From Xiphophorus maculatus (taxonomy: Eukaryota; Chordata; Actinopteri; Cyprinodontiformes; Poeciliidae): a DNA stretch of 64,000 nucleotides. The stretch covers positions 3,767,650 to 3,831,649 of the forward strand of contig NC_036457.1 of the NCBI RefSeq assembly GCF_002775205.1, read 5' to 3'. The notes beneath the pieces are model-generated. The model searched no databases, was not told where the DNA came from, and worked only from the letters and a program-made list of their open reading frames with translations. A program made the position numbers and the translations under genes. Positions 36,403 through 48,790 of the stretch are shown here, one piece after another (the first letter of the stretch is position 1; each line of letters begins with the position of its first letter).

Positions 36403-37722
36403 CATTGTTTTTTGTTCCTAAGTTAATATTTTGACTTTGAAATAAGCCAATGTGTGCTACATGATAAATCTTCATGCCTGAAGTTTATTCACAATCTGTT
36501 TACTGATCACAGTCATAACATAACAGTGATGAGAACATCAATAAACTGGTGCACTGATAATAAGAGGTGAGGGAAAATAAAGATAATTAAAAGTATATAA
36601 AGTAGTTGTACAAACACATTTATTAGTTATTTGTTTTATGTTGAGTTTAGAGGTTTTAATGAACTCTGGTCCTCTGAACTACTTCAAATAGGAATAGGAG
36701 GCCTACATGGTGTTGCATTGATATGCTTCTGATCTGTTTTTACTTAATCAGATAACAGAGACTCGTGACACGGCACTAAGTTGCTGTGTCAGTGCCTCAT
36801 ACAGGCCATAACGCTACTGAACAGCCAATCAGATGCAGATGACTCAATTATCACACTTTGATGCAAATCTGTCCAAATAAAACTTCAAAATCACTTTTAA
36901 AGGACACGTCAAATGACCAAACCTGTCTGTGGCATTCATTTCTTAAACCAAATCAAAACTATTTTGCCTTTAATAATGAAAATAATTTAGTCAATGTCCA
37001 GGAGTTAAAATAGCAAATAAGTTCATAAAGGAAACAATCATTGAAGCTCAGTTTGATTCTCTGATTTATTCTGGTGGACTCTGGTCCAGACAGCTGGCAT
37101 TTCTTCTTCTACTGGTCTGACTGGTTGTAGCATCAGGTCACATTTAATGTCAGCAGAAGAGGAGGCTTATAGATGGCCAACTGGGCAGCAGAGCATTCTG
37201 GGATTTGTAGTATAAGCAGTGAATGGGCTGTTTCCCAGCGGTCCAGCTATAGGAGACATTGGGAAGTTTCTCACAGGACAAATTTGTCTGCAGCCTGCAG
37301 CCTCTGCTGTAAGGGATTCACTTTGGATTCTGTTCTGACTCGGTTTATCCGCTCTGTCTCCTGGTGTTAGTGGACTGACTGCAGCTCATTAATATGCATG
37401 AAGCAAAGGACATTACAACAAGCTGTATAAAAGATGCAGTTAAAGAACAGGAAATAAAACTTTCTTAGTCTGATATTTAATGTTTTTTACTTGCAGATCC
37501 TTCAGCTAAGACATCTCAGGGTTCTCGGCAAAGTTAAATGTAGTTCATCTGTTCATTTCTATGCCATGCAATTTGTTGCTTCTGTTTCTGGTTTCCTGTC
37601 AGTGACCAGAAAGTGTGATAAGAGCAAAGAGATACATTACAAAGAGGAAATATATTCAGTATTTCCAGATCTGCATCACAGAAAATTCTCACAGTTTTCA
37701 GCAGCTCATAGACGGACAGGAG
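36403..37722. other. Spacer and 5' region of Ig copy C
   Basis: 36403-36780 shows nothing recognised. From about 36790 it is homologous to the left flank of copy A (23820 on), and from 37072 to the left ends of units A and B. No coding exon before the signal peptide at 37723. Confidence 0.6.
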
Positions 37723-40700
37723 ATGCTGGTTCTGGTTCTGGTCGTTGTGCTTCACTTTGAAGGTAAAGATCTGTTTTCTTTCATATGAAGATGAGAAAAA
37801 TTTTAAAAAACTTTTAATTACTGTGATATTCTGTGGAAATATGAGAATGAATATTTAGAGGTTAATTATATCATATATTAGTCAATCAGGTTTTGACGAG
37901 ATATACAATAAATGTTAAAAAAAAATTTGGATAGAATATTTTTCCTTTGTTGACTCAAACTTCCAATCTGACAGAGATTAAAACATTGATTACTGTTTTT
38001 ATAAAAATGTCTTAGCTTTTTAATGGTTGTCAATAAAAAGACATAAATAACAATAAGTCAAACATGATGTAACATAAATAAAGAGGTACAGACCTTCACA
38101 GTTTTGTGAAGGATAAATTGTGTTAAAACTTTAATGTCTTTGTTTCTGCTGCAGGAACCAGAGGAGAGGAACTTCATCTCCATCACAGAGAAGGAGAAGA
38201 TGTTGTTCTACCTTGTAACAGTTCATCGTCTTCCTCATGCTCTGATGTTACCTGGTTTAACAACAGAGGTAAAAGCCAAAATACTCAGCAGGAGGTTTGG
38301 ACTAGGAACGTATTTGAGAATTCACTTCAAGCTTACAGGTTAAATATGGACAGAAGTTGCTCTCTGGTCATCAATGACATCGGTCCTGCAGACTCTGGAC
38401 TCTACACCTGTAGATCTGGTTCTGATGCTTCCTCAGATGGTTTTGTGTATCTGAATGTTTTAACCGGTGAGTATGTAGACCTGAATGATTTAACACCGTT
38501 ACCTGTTGTGTTTCTTCTACTTCCTGTCTGAGCTGGGGGCGGGGCCAAACTTTGCTAACATCAGGAAATCGGCTCATCAGAGGGAACGTTGTGCTCGGCT
38601 GCTGAGGATGTTTAGATTTAATCAGTTTGTCTTGTATTGTGGTTCAATGTTTGCACAAAAAACAGAATAATTTATTTTCAAGATGTATTTTTCATCATGC
38701 TGATAAAAACCTGTTGAGATCTGCAATATTAACATACATCAATCACTAATTTACATGGAGACATCTAAAGTTTTATCACAATCTTCTCTTGCTGCTATTT
38801 ATTTAATAATCTATATTCTGCAGCCAGAGACACACTCATTTTTCATACAATGAATGTGTGACAATTATTTCATACAATGAATGTGTACGCACACACAGTT
38901 TTCCAACCAGTGGAAACTGTTCTCTGGACAGGCATCACTTGTGTACATGAAAGAACCTTGAAGTTGATCTTCACTGCCATATTTTACAGCTGTGGATTCC
39001 AGGAATGTTAACAGCAGGAGAAGGAGAACAATTAGTTGATGGCAGCATCATCCTGGTGGATGCCCTCCTGCAGGAAGGTATCACAGCTAAACCAGACCAG
39101 GTGTAGCTTCTATGGAAAGAACAATAACAGAGTGAACACAAAAAGTAAGCAGTTGAAATGAGAGCAACTATTGCAAATTGGAGTAAAAGTGAGAAAAAAT
39201 GGTCAGTTTTTCCTCCAGTCTCTTCAAACAAGACGGTTTCTGTCTTAGCTCCTCTGTCCAAAATAAGACACAGAACAACGTAAGCAATGAGAGCAAAGCT
39301 TTCAGAAGGATAACCTCCAGGCCAAAACCCTTTAACATTAGTGAAAGTTTCTCTCAGACTAATTTTCATTTTTCATTTGGTTTATTCGCCTCCAGCTGAA
39401 GATCACCGAAATAATCTATAACAGAGGACAAATTTATCACTACAAGATTAAAGCCAGTGTTTTACATGTAGTGGGACTATGTGGGATTTATGTTCATAAT
39501 AACATGAAAATATGTGAAAACAAAATGATAACCAAAGATATTTCAGATTTGGGATTTTTCCTTCACTTATGTTTGAATCAGAAGTATAAATAATTGTCAA
39601 TAGTTTTGCATTTTTATTTTGCCAGGTAATTTTTTGTCTTTCTTGTTTTTAAGAAAAATCTTTTGTCGTCTTTTTCAAACTTGCTGAAAAAGTTTTATCA
39701 TTTTTTTGAGTTGCAACAGGACACAAAATAGTCAAAGTATAAATAATAGCAGTTTTATTTCCTCAGCTTGAAGAGAAAAATCTGTGGTTTCAATTGTTGA
39801 CCACTCATATATTCTTTCATTAAGTAATTGTCAAAGGTGCAGTTTAAATTTTTTATCTTTAAACAAATTCTATATTTCAAGTGAAAACAGACAGAAGAGC
39901 ACAGAATGTAGCGTAAAATGTTTTTCTGAATGTCTTTCCCACAGTTAGCAGAGGAGAACCAGATGATATCTACTACAGAGGAGGAGATGAAGCTGTTCTG
40001 CCCTGTAACAGACCTTCATCACTGGACTCCTGCTCTGCTGTTGACTGGTTTCATAAGAGAAATGAAAGCATAAAAATTCAACAGGAAGTTCAGAGAGGAA
40101 TTGTTCAGAGTTCACCTCGTTCTGCCAGGCTGAGTTTGGACAGAAACTGTTCTCTGATCATCAACAACATCAATGCTGAAGATGCTGGATGGTACAGATG
40201 CAGTTATGACACAGATGTGTATCTAAATCTGCTGATCAGTGAGTAGTTAGTCTGCAATTTTTCCACAGAACAGCAAATGTTCATGACATTAAGATTAGTT
40301 GGTTTAGTACAGACATGTAATAGTCTTGTTTTTTTTTCAGTCTCTTCATCTCCACCAGATATTGATCCAATAAAGAATGGAAACATCACATTACTCTGTT
40401 CTCTTGTGAGATCCAGAGGATTTGGTTCTTGTCCAGATAAAAGTCTCCTCTGGGTGAACGAAACAGGAAGTGAACTGACTGGTGAAGGTGATGGATATAA
40501 ATCTGGAGGACAGTTTGGTTGTGTTTCTCTTCTGACTGTGAATCTTCAGAGCAGCAGAAGATTCACCTGCCAGTTTGTTGAAGGAAATGAAGTGAAGATA
40601 GAAGCTCACTATGGATCTGAAGGTATGATGTCATCACATCTGTCTCCACAGCCATGATAATTTCTCATGAAGAAGTTAAATTGTTGAATATAAGACTAAG

Positions 40701-41553
40701 TTATATACTTAGTCTTATAGTTTTATTTTATCTTACTATTAAACAATATATTTCTAATTTATTGTCATTATTTTGGACACTTTGACTTTTCACACCACAG
40801 TTTCTATGTAGATCTCCAGTTTTCTTCTCCATCATGGTGGTTCAGGTTCTCCTTGGTTCTAAATGTGGATCCAAAGTCACAGACACTCAGATTGATGTTC
40901 AGTCCACCATCATGTTCAAACTATTTTCTTCCTAAATCAGATGAAAATGATCCCATCAGGTTGTTGCTCCGTCTCCTCCTCAGGCCCCCCCGCCTCGTCT
41001 CCTCTGAGCTTCATCATGTTGACTCTGAAGATCACAGGACTGATCCTGATGGTTGGAATCACTGTTGGTATCATCAGAACCAGAGGTGAGGAAACTCAGC
41101 TACAATGGAGACGATTTACACAGTTCTTACTTTAATCACTTTATTCTGTTTTTCACTGCAGGGAGAAAAAAGCCTCAGAAAGACATTAATGTAAGAGAAA
41201 CAATCATGAAAAATACATTCATAGACCTTTTATATGTAGATTATAAATGACAAACATTATGTAAACAGTATTGATTTTTATCTTTTTCCCTTTTTAGTCT
41301 CTACCTTGAAATATCTTAGAAGAAAATCAACATTCATTGAACTATAATGTTGTAAAACTGTTATATTTTATGAGTAATAAAGGTAAAAGCTGTTATAAAG
41401 GATTTTCTCAGTATCATTTGTGATGCTTTGATATTTTTATTTAAATGTCCCTTTTGTGTCTGTACCTGTTTTATCCAGTTAATATCTGCTTTTTTCTCTC
41501 AGGTTCGTTTTGCTGTTGATGACGACACAGTGAATTATGAAAATGATGGATAA
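37723..41553 (+). CDS. Ig-superfamily receptor, copy C (three Ig domains, short tail)
   Basis: Exons: 37723-37762 (signal MLVLVLVVVLHFEG), 38155-38466 (V1), 39945-40238 (V2), 40341-40622 (C2), 40984-41085 (transmembrane), 41162-41190 and 41503-41553 (tail). The frame is continuous, giving 369 aa. The C1 exon of copies A and B is absent; its place is taken by an inverted copy of the intergenic spacer (38864-39330). V1 keeps YTCRS and V2 keeps WYRCS. The transmembrane exon is near-identical to those of A and B, with the same buried lysine. In the last exon GGAGAA has become GGATAA, so the tail ends at NYENDG and loses nine residues; the position that is F in A and B is Y here. Likely functional as a three-domain receptor. 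Confidence 0.8.
38841..38886 (+). repeat. 19-bp direct repeat at the inversion junction
   Basis: TTTCATACAATGAATGTGT occurs at 38841-38859 and again at 38868-38886, separated by 8 bases. The second copy is the first part of the inverted spacer piece; the first looks like a templated duplication made during the rearrangement. Confidence 0.85.
38864..39330 (-). repeat. Inverted copy of the Ig intergenic spacer
   Basis: Reverse complement of about 35843-36310 in unit B (and the matching part of unit A), including the Ig C1-like fragment and 110 residues of the spacer frame read on the minus strand. Homology stops sharply after GGATAACCTCCAGGCCAAAACC near 39329. Confidence 0.9.
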
Positions 41554-41782
41554 CGTTCTGCTGCCGCCGCGCTCCACTGAGCTTCATCACAGCCATGAAG
41601 ATTCATTAAAAAAGCTTCATTTTAATTGTTAGCCAAAAGAATATTTTTGCATTGAGCTATCTGCATATGAGTAGTAATTTTTAATTGTGTTAAATTCAGT
41701 ATTAAATCCATTATAAATGTGTTAAAAAGCTGTTTGTTTGAGATAAGAAGCTTTAAATGTTCTTTGCCTCCTTTTAAATGCA

Positions 41783-41788
41783 AATAAA
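41783..41788 (+). promoter_or_regulatory. Poly(A) signal, Ig copy C
   Basis: AATAAA about 230 bases after the stop, aligned with the signals in copies A and B. Confidence 0.55.
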
Positions 41789-41799
41789 ATCTTTGACAC

Positions 41800-44480
41800 A
41801 TATTTTGTTTTATTTTGAAGAACTCATATTTTATAAAAGGAAGTGATGTAGAGCATGAGGAATTAACTGATCACTTATTGGTTAATGTCCAGAAAGTGGA
41901 AGGAGAAAATAAAAAACAGAAAGTAAAATTTGGACATTTGTTGATGTTAAACAAAAACTGTCTTTTTTTATTTAACAAACATAAACAAAACAAACACTTT
42001 TTGCCATTATGTCATAAAAAAACAATTGTCCAGAATGAACAAATAGATTTTTTACAAGTAGATCATAAAAATATGAACTTCAAAGTTTAAAAAAAAGTTA
42101 ACACACTAAAGAGGAACAATTCTCCATGTAAACATATGACTATATATGGTTCACAAAGAGAAAATCAAAATGAAATGGCTTTAAAATTTCCTGGAGTAGC
42201 TGGATGTTAAGTTGCTCTTTGAGATCTTTCAACCTTGATTCTTTTAAACATGCTTGGTATTAATCAGGCTACAGAAATTGAATTGACTTCCAAAGTTAGC
42301 TAAATGAATTATATTCTCACATCGCATTTTCCTCCCAATTAGATTAAACTTTTTTTTATGTTTAATTTTGGCTGTTTGTTTGAAATTAGTTGCTGAATAT
42401 AAACCAAAAACTCTGATAAGTACATTTTTATCTGGAAAATGCGAAATTATCTATGTTAGTTTGGTGATTGAGTGAGATATTCCTGGGTAAAATCACATAA
42501 AAATTGTAACATGCAGTTTGTTTCTCTTATGATTAATATCAATATTCATTTTACTGCTTATTCTGGAACATTACCAGCCATTGTATGTTTCTTTTGCTGC
42601 TTAAACTGGATTCAATATTCAGTTAAATTAATCAAAATGTGAACATTTATTTAGTCCAAATTAAGCATAAAGATTTCAGATGGCATTTGCATCTCCAGCT
42701 TGTTCAATTAAGAGATTTAAAATGTCCCTCTTCCCCCGGCAGCCAGCAGGGGGCAGCAGTCAACTGGTAGGAAACGGACTCGGACTTCAAGCGTGAAAAA
42801 GATCCAGTGGTTCTGATCTTCTCAGCTGATTTAAATCAGTTTCTCATTACCAGAACTCGAAGGATCCGACCTTTCGGACCTGGAACTTCTCCATCCCTTA
42901 CAGACCTCAGCAGGAAGGTTCCTGGTTCTTCCTGGGTTTGGATTTTGTCCTTGTTCATGCTTGATCTGACCCATCTCTCAGGTAATCCGCCGCCGTTATG
43001 GCTGGGACAGAAGTTCCTCTTCATCTGATCTGTGTCCATGTCAGCTGCTGATTAATGTTTAGTTCTCTCCAGATCTGGACCGTGGTGTTTTCTGAAGGAG
43101 GTTCTGGGGAACAGAGTTTCTTTCCAGATGCTGATTGTTCAGAGCAGCTATCAGAAATAGTGTACTCCAATCCAATGGATGAGCAGGATAACTTTCTCAA
43201 AGAAAGTGCTTACATAAAAACCATGTCTATTAGTAGTAGAAATAATATTTAAAATGCCTAAAATTGTGAGAATAACATCAGGATTGTAAATATTTAGTGT
43301 TTGTTGGGAGCAGAAATAGTTATAGAGTCCAACATCTGCTGAGAGGAAGGATCTCCTCTAATGCTACTTTGTCCACTTTCACTCTTTCACTCTTAACTTC
43401 TACCAAATATTTCACTTTTTTGTGATTTTCTTAAAATTGCAGTTCAGGTTTTAAGTTTTCGCTTACAGCAGGTTGGGGAGGTGTGAATGGGTGATGAAAC
43501 TCTGATGTGGGATAAAACCAGCAAAACCATAGGTCTCGTTTCAGATTCCTAGGTGAACACCAAGGAGCAGCATTTTCAATTTCTGCCAAAAGCAGGCAGC
43601 AGACTACAGCACAGGGCATGACACTTCATTTTAATTCACATTTTGCAAAGAAGGAAGTTGCTATCATTGTCTTCTTCTGAGGTTTTGGTGCAGCGCCCCC
43701 ACAGGCGAGGAGGGTAACAGATTTTTTTAAAGGTTTTGCTGGTTTGAAACAAACCACAGCAAGTGAAATCGTAACAAATGTTACAATTCTGTCCCCGATT
43801 GGACGAAGTCTACCAAACTATCAGGTATGAAAACATTCTAAATTTCTTCCTGCGAGATGTTGGAAGATCAGGTGATGCACAGAGACACAGTTTCTAGAAG
43901 CTTGTGGGAAAATGTTTGGTGGCAGTGCAATGGGTAAGACACTTCACCAAAGGTTAGTGTCTGTGTATATTTATATAAGCCTCTATGAATGATTTCATCC
44001 AAACCTGTTCACCAGTTTTTATTTTCTCATTGGCATTCCTCAGAACAGAATTCAGAAATTCTCAAAAATGCTTTTTCAATCTTTAAATGAATTTGTCGCT
44101 GGTCCACATCAGAAAATCTGTTTCCTGTTCCTTTGAGAAAGTTTGCAAATGCTTTTGTTCTTCATGCAAGAGACTTTGTTCAATTCACTGCTTTTTCTAA
44201 CATTTTCAGTGACTTTTGTCACGTTGATCAAAATGTTTTATACAGATCTCTTTTGAAGAACATTTAAGCATCATTTCATTTTAAGTCTTTAAGGCTAAAT
44301 TACTGAACTGACTGTCATAATGTGTGGGTCATATTTAGATGTTTCCATCAGACATTTTTACTAAATCCACCCTGAATTGGTACATTTTCCCTGTTGAATC
44401 TGGACTTTCTCCAACGTAGGTAAATGTGTGAAGCTCTAGTTTTTTTAAATGAAATGAGAGTTCATCTGATGAACCCGGAG
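41800..44480. other. Non-coding stretch right of the Ig cluster
   Basis: 41800-41950 still resembles the 3' spacer of units A and B (CTTATTGGTTAATGTCCAGAA). Beyond that no exon, domain or known repeat is recognised. The ORF at 42807-43028 has no splice or family support. Confidence 0.55.
42743..42756 (+). promoter_or_regulatory. CTCF-type core motif
   Basis: CCAGCAGGGGGCAG is a full match to CCASYAGRKGGCRS. It lies 1.2 kb past the last Ig gene and could mark the right edge of the cluster. Confidence 0.5.
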
Positions 44481-44493
44481 CCGGTAAATGGCG

Positions 44494-44702
44494 TATAAAG
44501 CCGGTCCAGAACTGAAGAACTTTAAAAATCCTGAACATGATCTAATCACTGTGTTTGTCACAGAGGTGTGGTCTGCCGAAACAAATCCTCCTCCTCCTGT
44601 TGGGTTGCAGAATCCCGCCCTCCTGCTGTCAGAACCGAGGAACCGGGTTGGTCCAACTCAGACTGGAGCCAACAGAGACGAAGGAGACTGCTTGTGCTGC
44701 CG
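44494..44702 (+). other. TATA box and possible first exon, product unknown
   Basis: GCGTATAAAGCC at 44491-44502 is TATA-like. Downstream, 44564-44702 is flanked by TGTCACAG and a strong GTGAGTCC donor, so either a TATA-driven first exon ending at 44702 or an internal exon is possible. All three frames are largely open and none has recognisable homology; one ends GDCLCCR just at the donor. No second exon was found. Confidence 0.25.
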
Positions 44703-45179
44703 GTGAGTCCTTCTGCTCTCCTCTCCGTCCGTCTTTCCTTCTGGACTTTCTGCAGCTGCTCAGAGGAGGTTTCTGTGGATCCTGGAGGATTTTCTTCCTC
44801 TCTGGTCCGAGCAAAACGCTTCCTGCTGATCCCTAAAACTGCTGAAGATTATTTTAATGTCTCTAAAACCAACCAGCATCACTGGTTACCAAATACAGCT
44901 GATAACTACAGATGGACGTCTTGATCTTAAAGGGACTTAGAAACGTTTCCCATACGAGAATTTTATCGTTTTATGATTAAGAAGAGACCAAAAAGTTCAG
45001 TTTATTTAGAGATTAGAGAGAAAATATCACATTTTCTGCTCATATCTGTTCATTTCTATCCAGTTTCAAAGCTACATCCTGTTCACCAAAGATCGTTTCT
45101 TCTACTAAAACATGCAGCTGATAAAATTAAGAGTTTTTTCTTTCTATTGGTGAGATTCAGAGTTTTAAAAGCAACAGAG

Positions 45180-45560
45180 CTGTGAGAAAGTATTTACACC
45201 CTCAGGTTTCTTCTGTTTTTGCTTTTTTTAGTCCAATTTAAATGTTTCAGAGCTTCAAGTAACTTATTAAAAGCTATGAAAGCAACTTGGTCTTTTGTGG
45301 AAAAAATAATTACACCCTAATCTTTATAGCTGGGCTGGAGCAGCAGAGTGTGAGTCGCTAACATCACTATGGAGGGAATTTAACCCTCTGCTTTGCTGAA
45401 TAGTTTTAATTCAGACACAGTGGACCTAATCATCCAAGTAAATTGGATTTAGCTCAGGACTTTGACTAGACCATGATAAGACTACTAGAGTTTTTAAAAA
45501 TTATTCATAGGTGAATCTGCTGGAGAGCTATAGATTGTTGCTTTGCTGCTTAACAGCAAA
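45180..45560 (+). mobile_element. Degenerate DNA-transposon-like piece
   Basis: GAGAAAGTATTTACACCCTC and AATGTTTCAGAGCTTCAAG resemble the left end of a common fish Tc1-type element (AAAAAGTATTTGCCCCCT ... AATGTTTCAGATCATCAA), followed by AAATAATTACACCCTAATC. Non-coding. Confidence 0.4.
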
Positions 45561-46117
45561 GTTTTAACCAGCATCACAAATGATGGTTGGATTTTTTTCC
45601 CTTTATCTCTTATTTTAGTTTTGTTTCATTAATGTTTTTTATTCATTTGTTTTTTTAAATAAGTTTAATTGTATTTCTTATACATTTATTTAAATTTTAT
45701 TTGTTTAATAATCTGAGATCATTTAGTTTCTCCTCTGTGTGATTCTGTTGGATTGGTATTTGATCTGATCTGGCCTACTTCGTGTTGTCAGACAGGTTCT
45801 GTTCATGTGATTTCTTCAGGCCTGTTGAAATTGAACCATCACATTTTTGAACTTTTGGTTGAGTTGGTTTGTTTCTGGGGGTTTTTTTTATTTATTTATT
45901 TTTCAATAAGAAATGAAACAATCGTTTGAAAACTGCTCGCTTTTACTTATTTTGACATTTTGGATATTTAAAATCTGTAAGAAACAAATATAATACTAAA
46001 TTAAAACAAATTTTGACACCAAGATAAATTCCCAGATCTTTGGAAATGTTTTTTCCAGCAAAAATCTAACAATGTTTACATTTTATCTTGCCTTAGTTGC
46101 AGTATTTTAGCTGAAAT

Positions 46118-46434
46118 GCTCTCGTTTCCTCGTGTTGCTCTCGTTTCCTCGTGTTGCTCTCGTTTCCTCGTGTTGCTCTCGTTTCCTCGTGTTGCTCTCG
46201 TTTCCTCGTGTTGCTCTCGTTTCCTCGTGTTGCTCTCGTTTCCTCGTGTTGCTCTCGTTTCCTCGTGTTGCTCTCGTTTCCTCGTGTTGCTCTCGTTTCC
46301 TCGTGTTGCTCTCCTTTCCTCGTGTTGCTCTCGTTTCCTCGTGTTGCTCTCGTCTCCTCGTGTTGCTCTCGTTTCCTCGTGTTGCTCTCGTTTCCTCGTG
46401 TTGCTCTCGTTTCCTCGTGTTGCTCTCGTTTCCC
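46118..46434. repeat. 19-bp minisatellite, about 16.6 copies
   Basis: Nearly perfect tandem array of CTCTCGTTTCCTCGTGTTG, with only a few single-base variants (CTCCTTTCC, CGTCTCCTC). Since 19 is not a multiple of 3, each frame cycles through the same 19-residue peptide, which explains three overlapping open frames on one strand and one on the other. None is a gene. Confidence 0.97.
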
Positions 46435-46639
46435 CTGCAGCCGTCGGGTGGAAACCCTGCGGCGTGACTCCAGGCAGGTTGCTGTGGGTCTCTGTTGTGA
46501 CTAATGAGCGGACCCATTAAAGCTAAACGGCGTCCCGCAGGGAGACGGTTCAGGACTGTTCAGGACCTCAAACCCCAACAGACCCTCTTATGTTCGGGTC
46601 GGGGAACCGGGTCGACCTTCAAAGCCTGGCAGAGGTCAC

Positions 46640-46770
46640 TTTATTCGCATAATTGCAAGACGAACAGGTCCAGGTGGTGGAATGGCCTAGTTAAAGTCCA
46701 AATTGAGTGGCAAGGCTTGGAAGTTCTACTGATCTCCAACCAGATCTGACAGAACGTCAGCCTCTCTTTG
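46640..46770 (+). mobile_element. Tc1-like transposase relic
   Basis: GTGGAATGGCCTAGTTAAAG TCCAAATTGAGTGGCAAG corresponds to the Tc1 coding stretch for V-E-W-P-S-Q-S-P-D-L-N and the following L-W-Q-D-L, with deletions. CCAGATCTGACAGAACGT matches the next conserved part. Out of frame and dead. Confidence 0.55.
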
Positions 46771-47039
46771 GGTCCCAGTAGAACCAGTGCAAAGTCAATA
46801 ATCGTACCGCCTCGGTGATCAGGGAGGTCAAAGGTCACCTGATCTCTCTCTGAACAATAGCAGCTTGTTTTCGAAGTGTTGGCGCTGCGTCAGTCGAGTG
46901 TCCAGATGTCCCGTCCGTTCAGCAGGAGGCCGAGTGAAACTCATCAAGCTGATAATCAGACGCTGATCAGCGATCGGGTCGGTTCCGACCAGCTGCTTCC
47001 TGCAGGTGGTTTACAGTGGCAAACGTGGAGAAAAAAAAT

Positions 47040-47510
47040 CAAAAATGAATTTTATTTGTTTATAATTAAAATTTTTATTCATTTTGTTTATAATTTTTTA
47101 TTGATTTTTCTGATTTATATTTATTATTATTTTAGTTTTTTAAATTTATTTCTGTTTTATTTAGTTATTTATATGAACTTTTTTAGTCCTTATTAATTTA
47201 GCTATTCTTTATCTGTTTATTTTTTTCATTTGTTGTATTTAATATTTTTATTCCTTTATTCATTTCTAATAGTTTTATTTCTTGCTTATAGTTTTTTTAT
47301 TTGTTGATTTTATTTATTCATTTTATTTTTATTGTTTTATTAAATTAATTTAGCTATAAATATTTTTATTATTCATTCACTTTCTATTTATTTTTATTTT
47401 TGCGTTGTTATATACTGTTTTATATACATGTAAGGTTTTTTTGTTTTGTTTTGAAATTTTTATTCATTTTTTAAATGTATTTATTTTTATCCAGTTATTT
47501 TTATGATCAA
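47040..47510. other. T-rich low-complexity stretch
   Basis: About 470 bases dominated by TTTATT-type sequence on the plus strand. It has no coding or regulatory signal that I can recognise; probably decayed simple repeat. Confidence 0.7.
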
Positions 47511-48349
47511 ACATAAACCCAAATTCTCTGATCTTCTCAGACCTTTTCTGTAAAGATGAATTCATGTGATATTTAGAGTTTTGATCTGAAATAGTTTACA
47601 GACTCAGAAGAACCGGTTCAGTCCAAATGTTTAGATGAGGAAGAACCACTTGCCTTACCAGATCACACTCTGCATTTCCCCCTGATTATCCTCCATGTTG
47701 TTCTGCAGAGCAGCAGAAAACCCAGCAGCTCCAGCCGGATTGTTGTTCCTGGGACAAACCGACACGGAGCGGCTTTCCGCACGAGACCGAGCTGATAAGA
47801 TCGGACTCTGGATCAGAACTCAATTAGAACTCTAAATCCAGCAGCTTCTGGCTGATTGGACTAATTGGATCAGAACAGAGTTTGTTTTGTTTCTTTTCTG
47901 CATGTTTGAGGTTCTTTAAACCGGCTTCATGGACCGACTGCAGTAACCGAGTTAGAACGTTTCGGGTCATCAACACACAAGAGTTAAATCTGCATTTGTT
48001 CTTTTGTTGGTGCTTTTAAAGATCCATTTGCACTTTAAAGGTGCAGTTCTTTATTTATGTACTTTTATTCCACTCTGATGGAGACAAATCTGGGATTTTC
48101 TGTAGGAAAAAGACGTTTTATTGTCTTTATCAGCAGTTTCAGTTTCATGTTCAGGTCTGTTGGAGTTTTAACAAGCATATTTTAATCTGATTTTTCTTCA
48201 TTATAGTTAAACTTTAAACTGAGTTTAAAGTTGTAGGAAATGAACAAACATGCAGATCTAAAACTGCACGTGAAAAACAAAAAAATGAAGCTGGTTTGTT
48301 GCAACAGGGCAGAGATTCATTTGGAATCTGTAATTCAGGGTTTTTTTCT
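47511..48349. other. Non-coding stretch
   Basis: No exon recognised. An AG after a pyrimidine tract at 47706 (GTTGTTCTGCAG) opens into a short GC-richer block to about 47815, but there is no donor and no domain. Confidence 0.5.
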
Positions 48350-48364
48350 CCACAAGCAGCTGAA

Positions 48365-48500
48365 TTAAAGAGCGACCTCCCCCTCAGACGCTGCATGATT
48401 ACTGAGAGGAAACGCTGCAGCTCATCGTAATGAGGTTTATTTACAGCCTGCAGCTGTAATTTCAGGAGTCTTCTGTCTGCGCAGAGCGGCTTCGGTTTCA
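48365..48500. promoter_or_regulatory. Candidate conserved regulatory element
   Basis: A compact run of factor-like motifs without coding sense: CATGATTA (homeodomain/Pbx-like), TAATGAG, GTTTATTTAC (forkhead, reverse GTAAATAAAC) and CAGCTG (E-box), in sequence of higher complexity than its surroundings. No conservation data are available, so this is a guess from motif density. Confidence 0.25.
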
Positions 48501-48672
48501 TGGGGGCCCAACGCTGCAGACTGGGGGACTCAGTCCGACAAATCTGAACAGACTTTACATCCAGAACGATGCGAGGATGAGTTTGTTTGACTTTTACCTT
48601 CCACCCTAAGAATCTCTAGAGGAAACCAGTGACGGATCTTCTGTACAAGAGTTTCATCCATCTGACCTTACG

Positions 48673-48790
48673 GTGTTCAACCTGTGGCCCAGGGGGCCGC
48701 TAGTGGCACCTGGATGGATTTTTTTTTTTTTCGTTACCCCCCCCGGCCACAATTCAAGTATAAATTGGGACAAAACTTTATCTTTTGAAT
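48673..48790. repeat. Dispersed repeat (GTGGCCC-type)
   Basis: TGTTCAACCTGTGGCCCAGG GGGCCGCTAGTGGCACCTGG, a T run, then CCCCCCGGCCAC resembles the common vertebrate non-autonomous DNA-element motif found again in reverse sense at 52920-52975. Confidence 0.45.

Noticed and set aside
46107-46520. Four long frames (111-136 codons) with repeated peptides
   Set aside because: Produced by the 19-bp tandem repeat, which is open in every frame.
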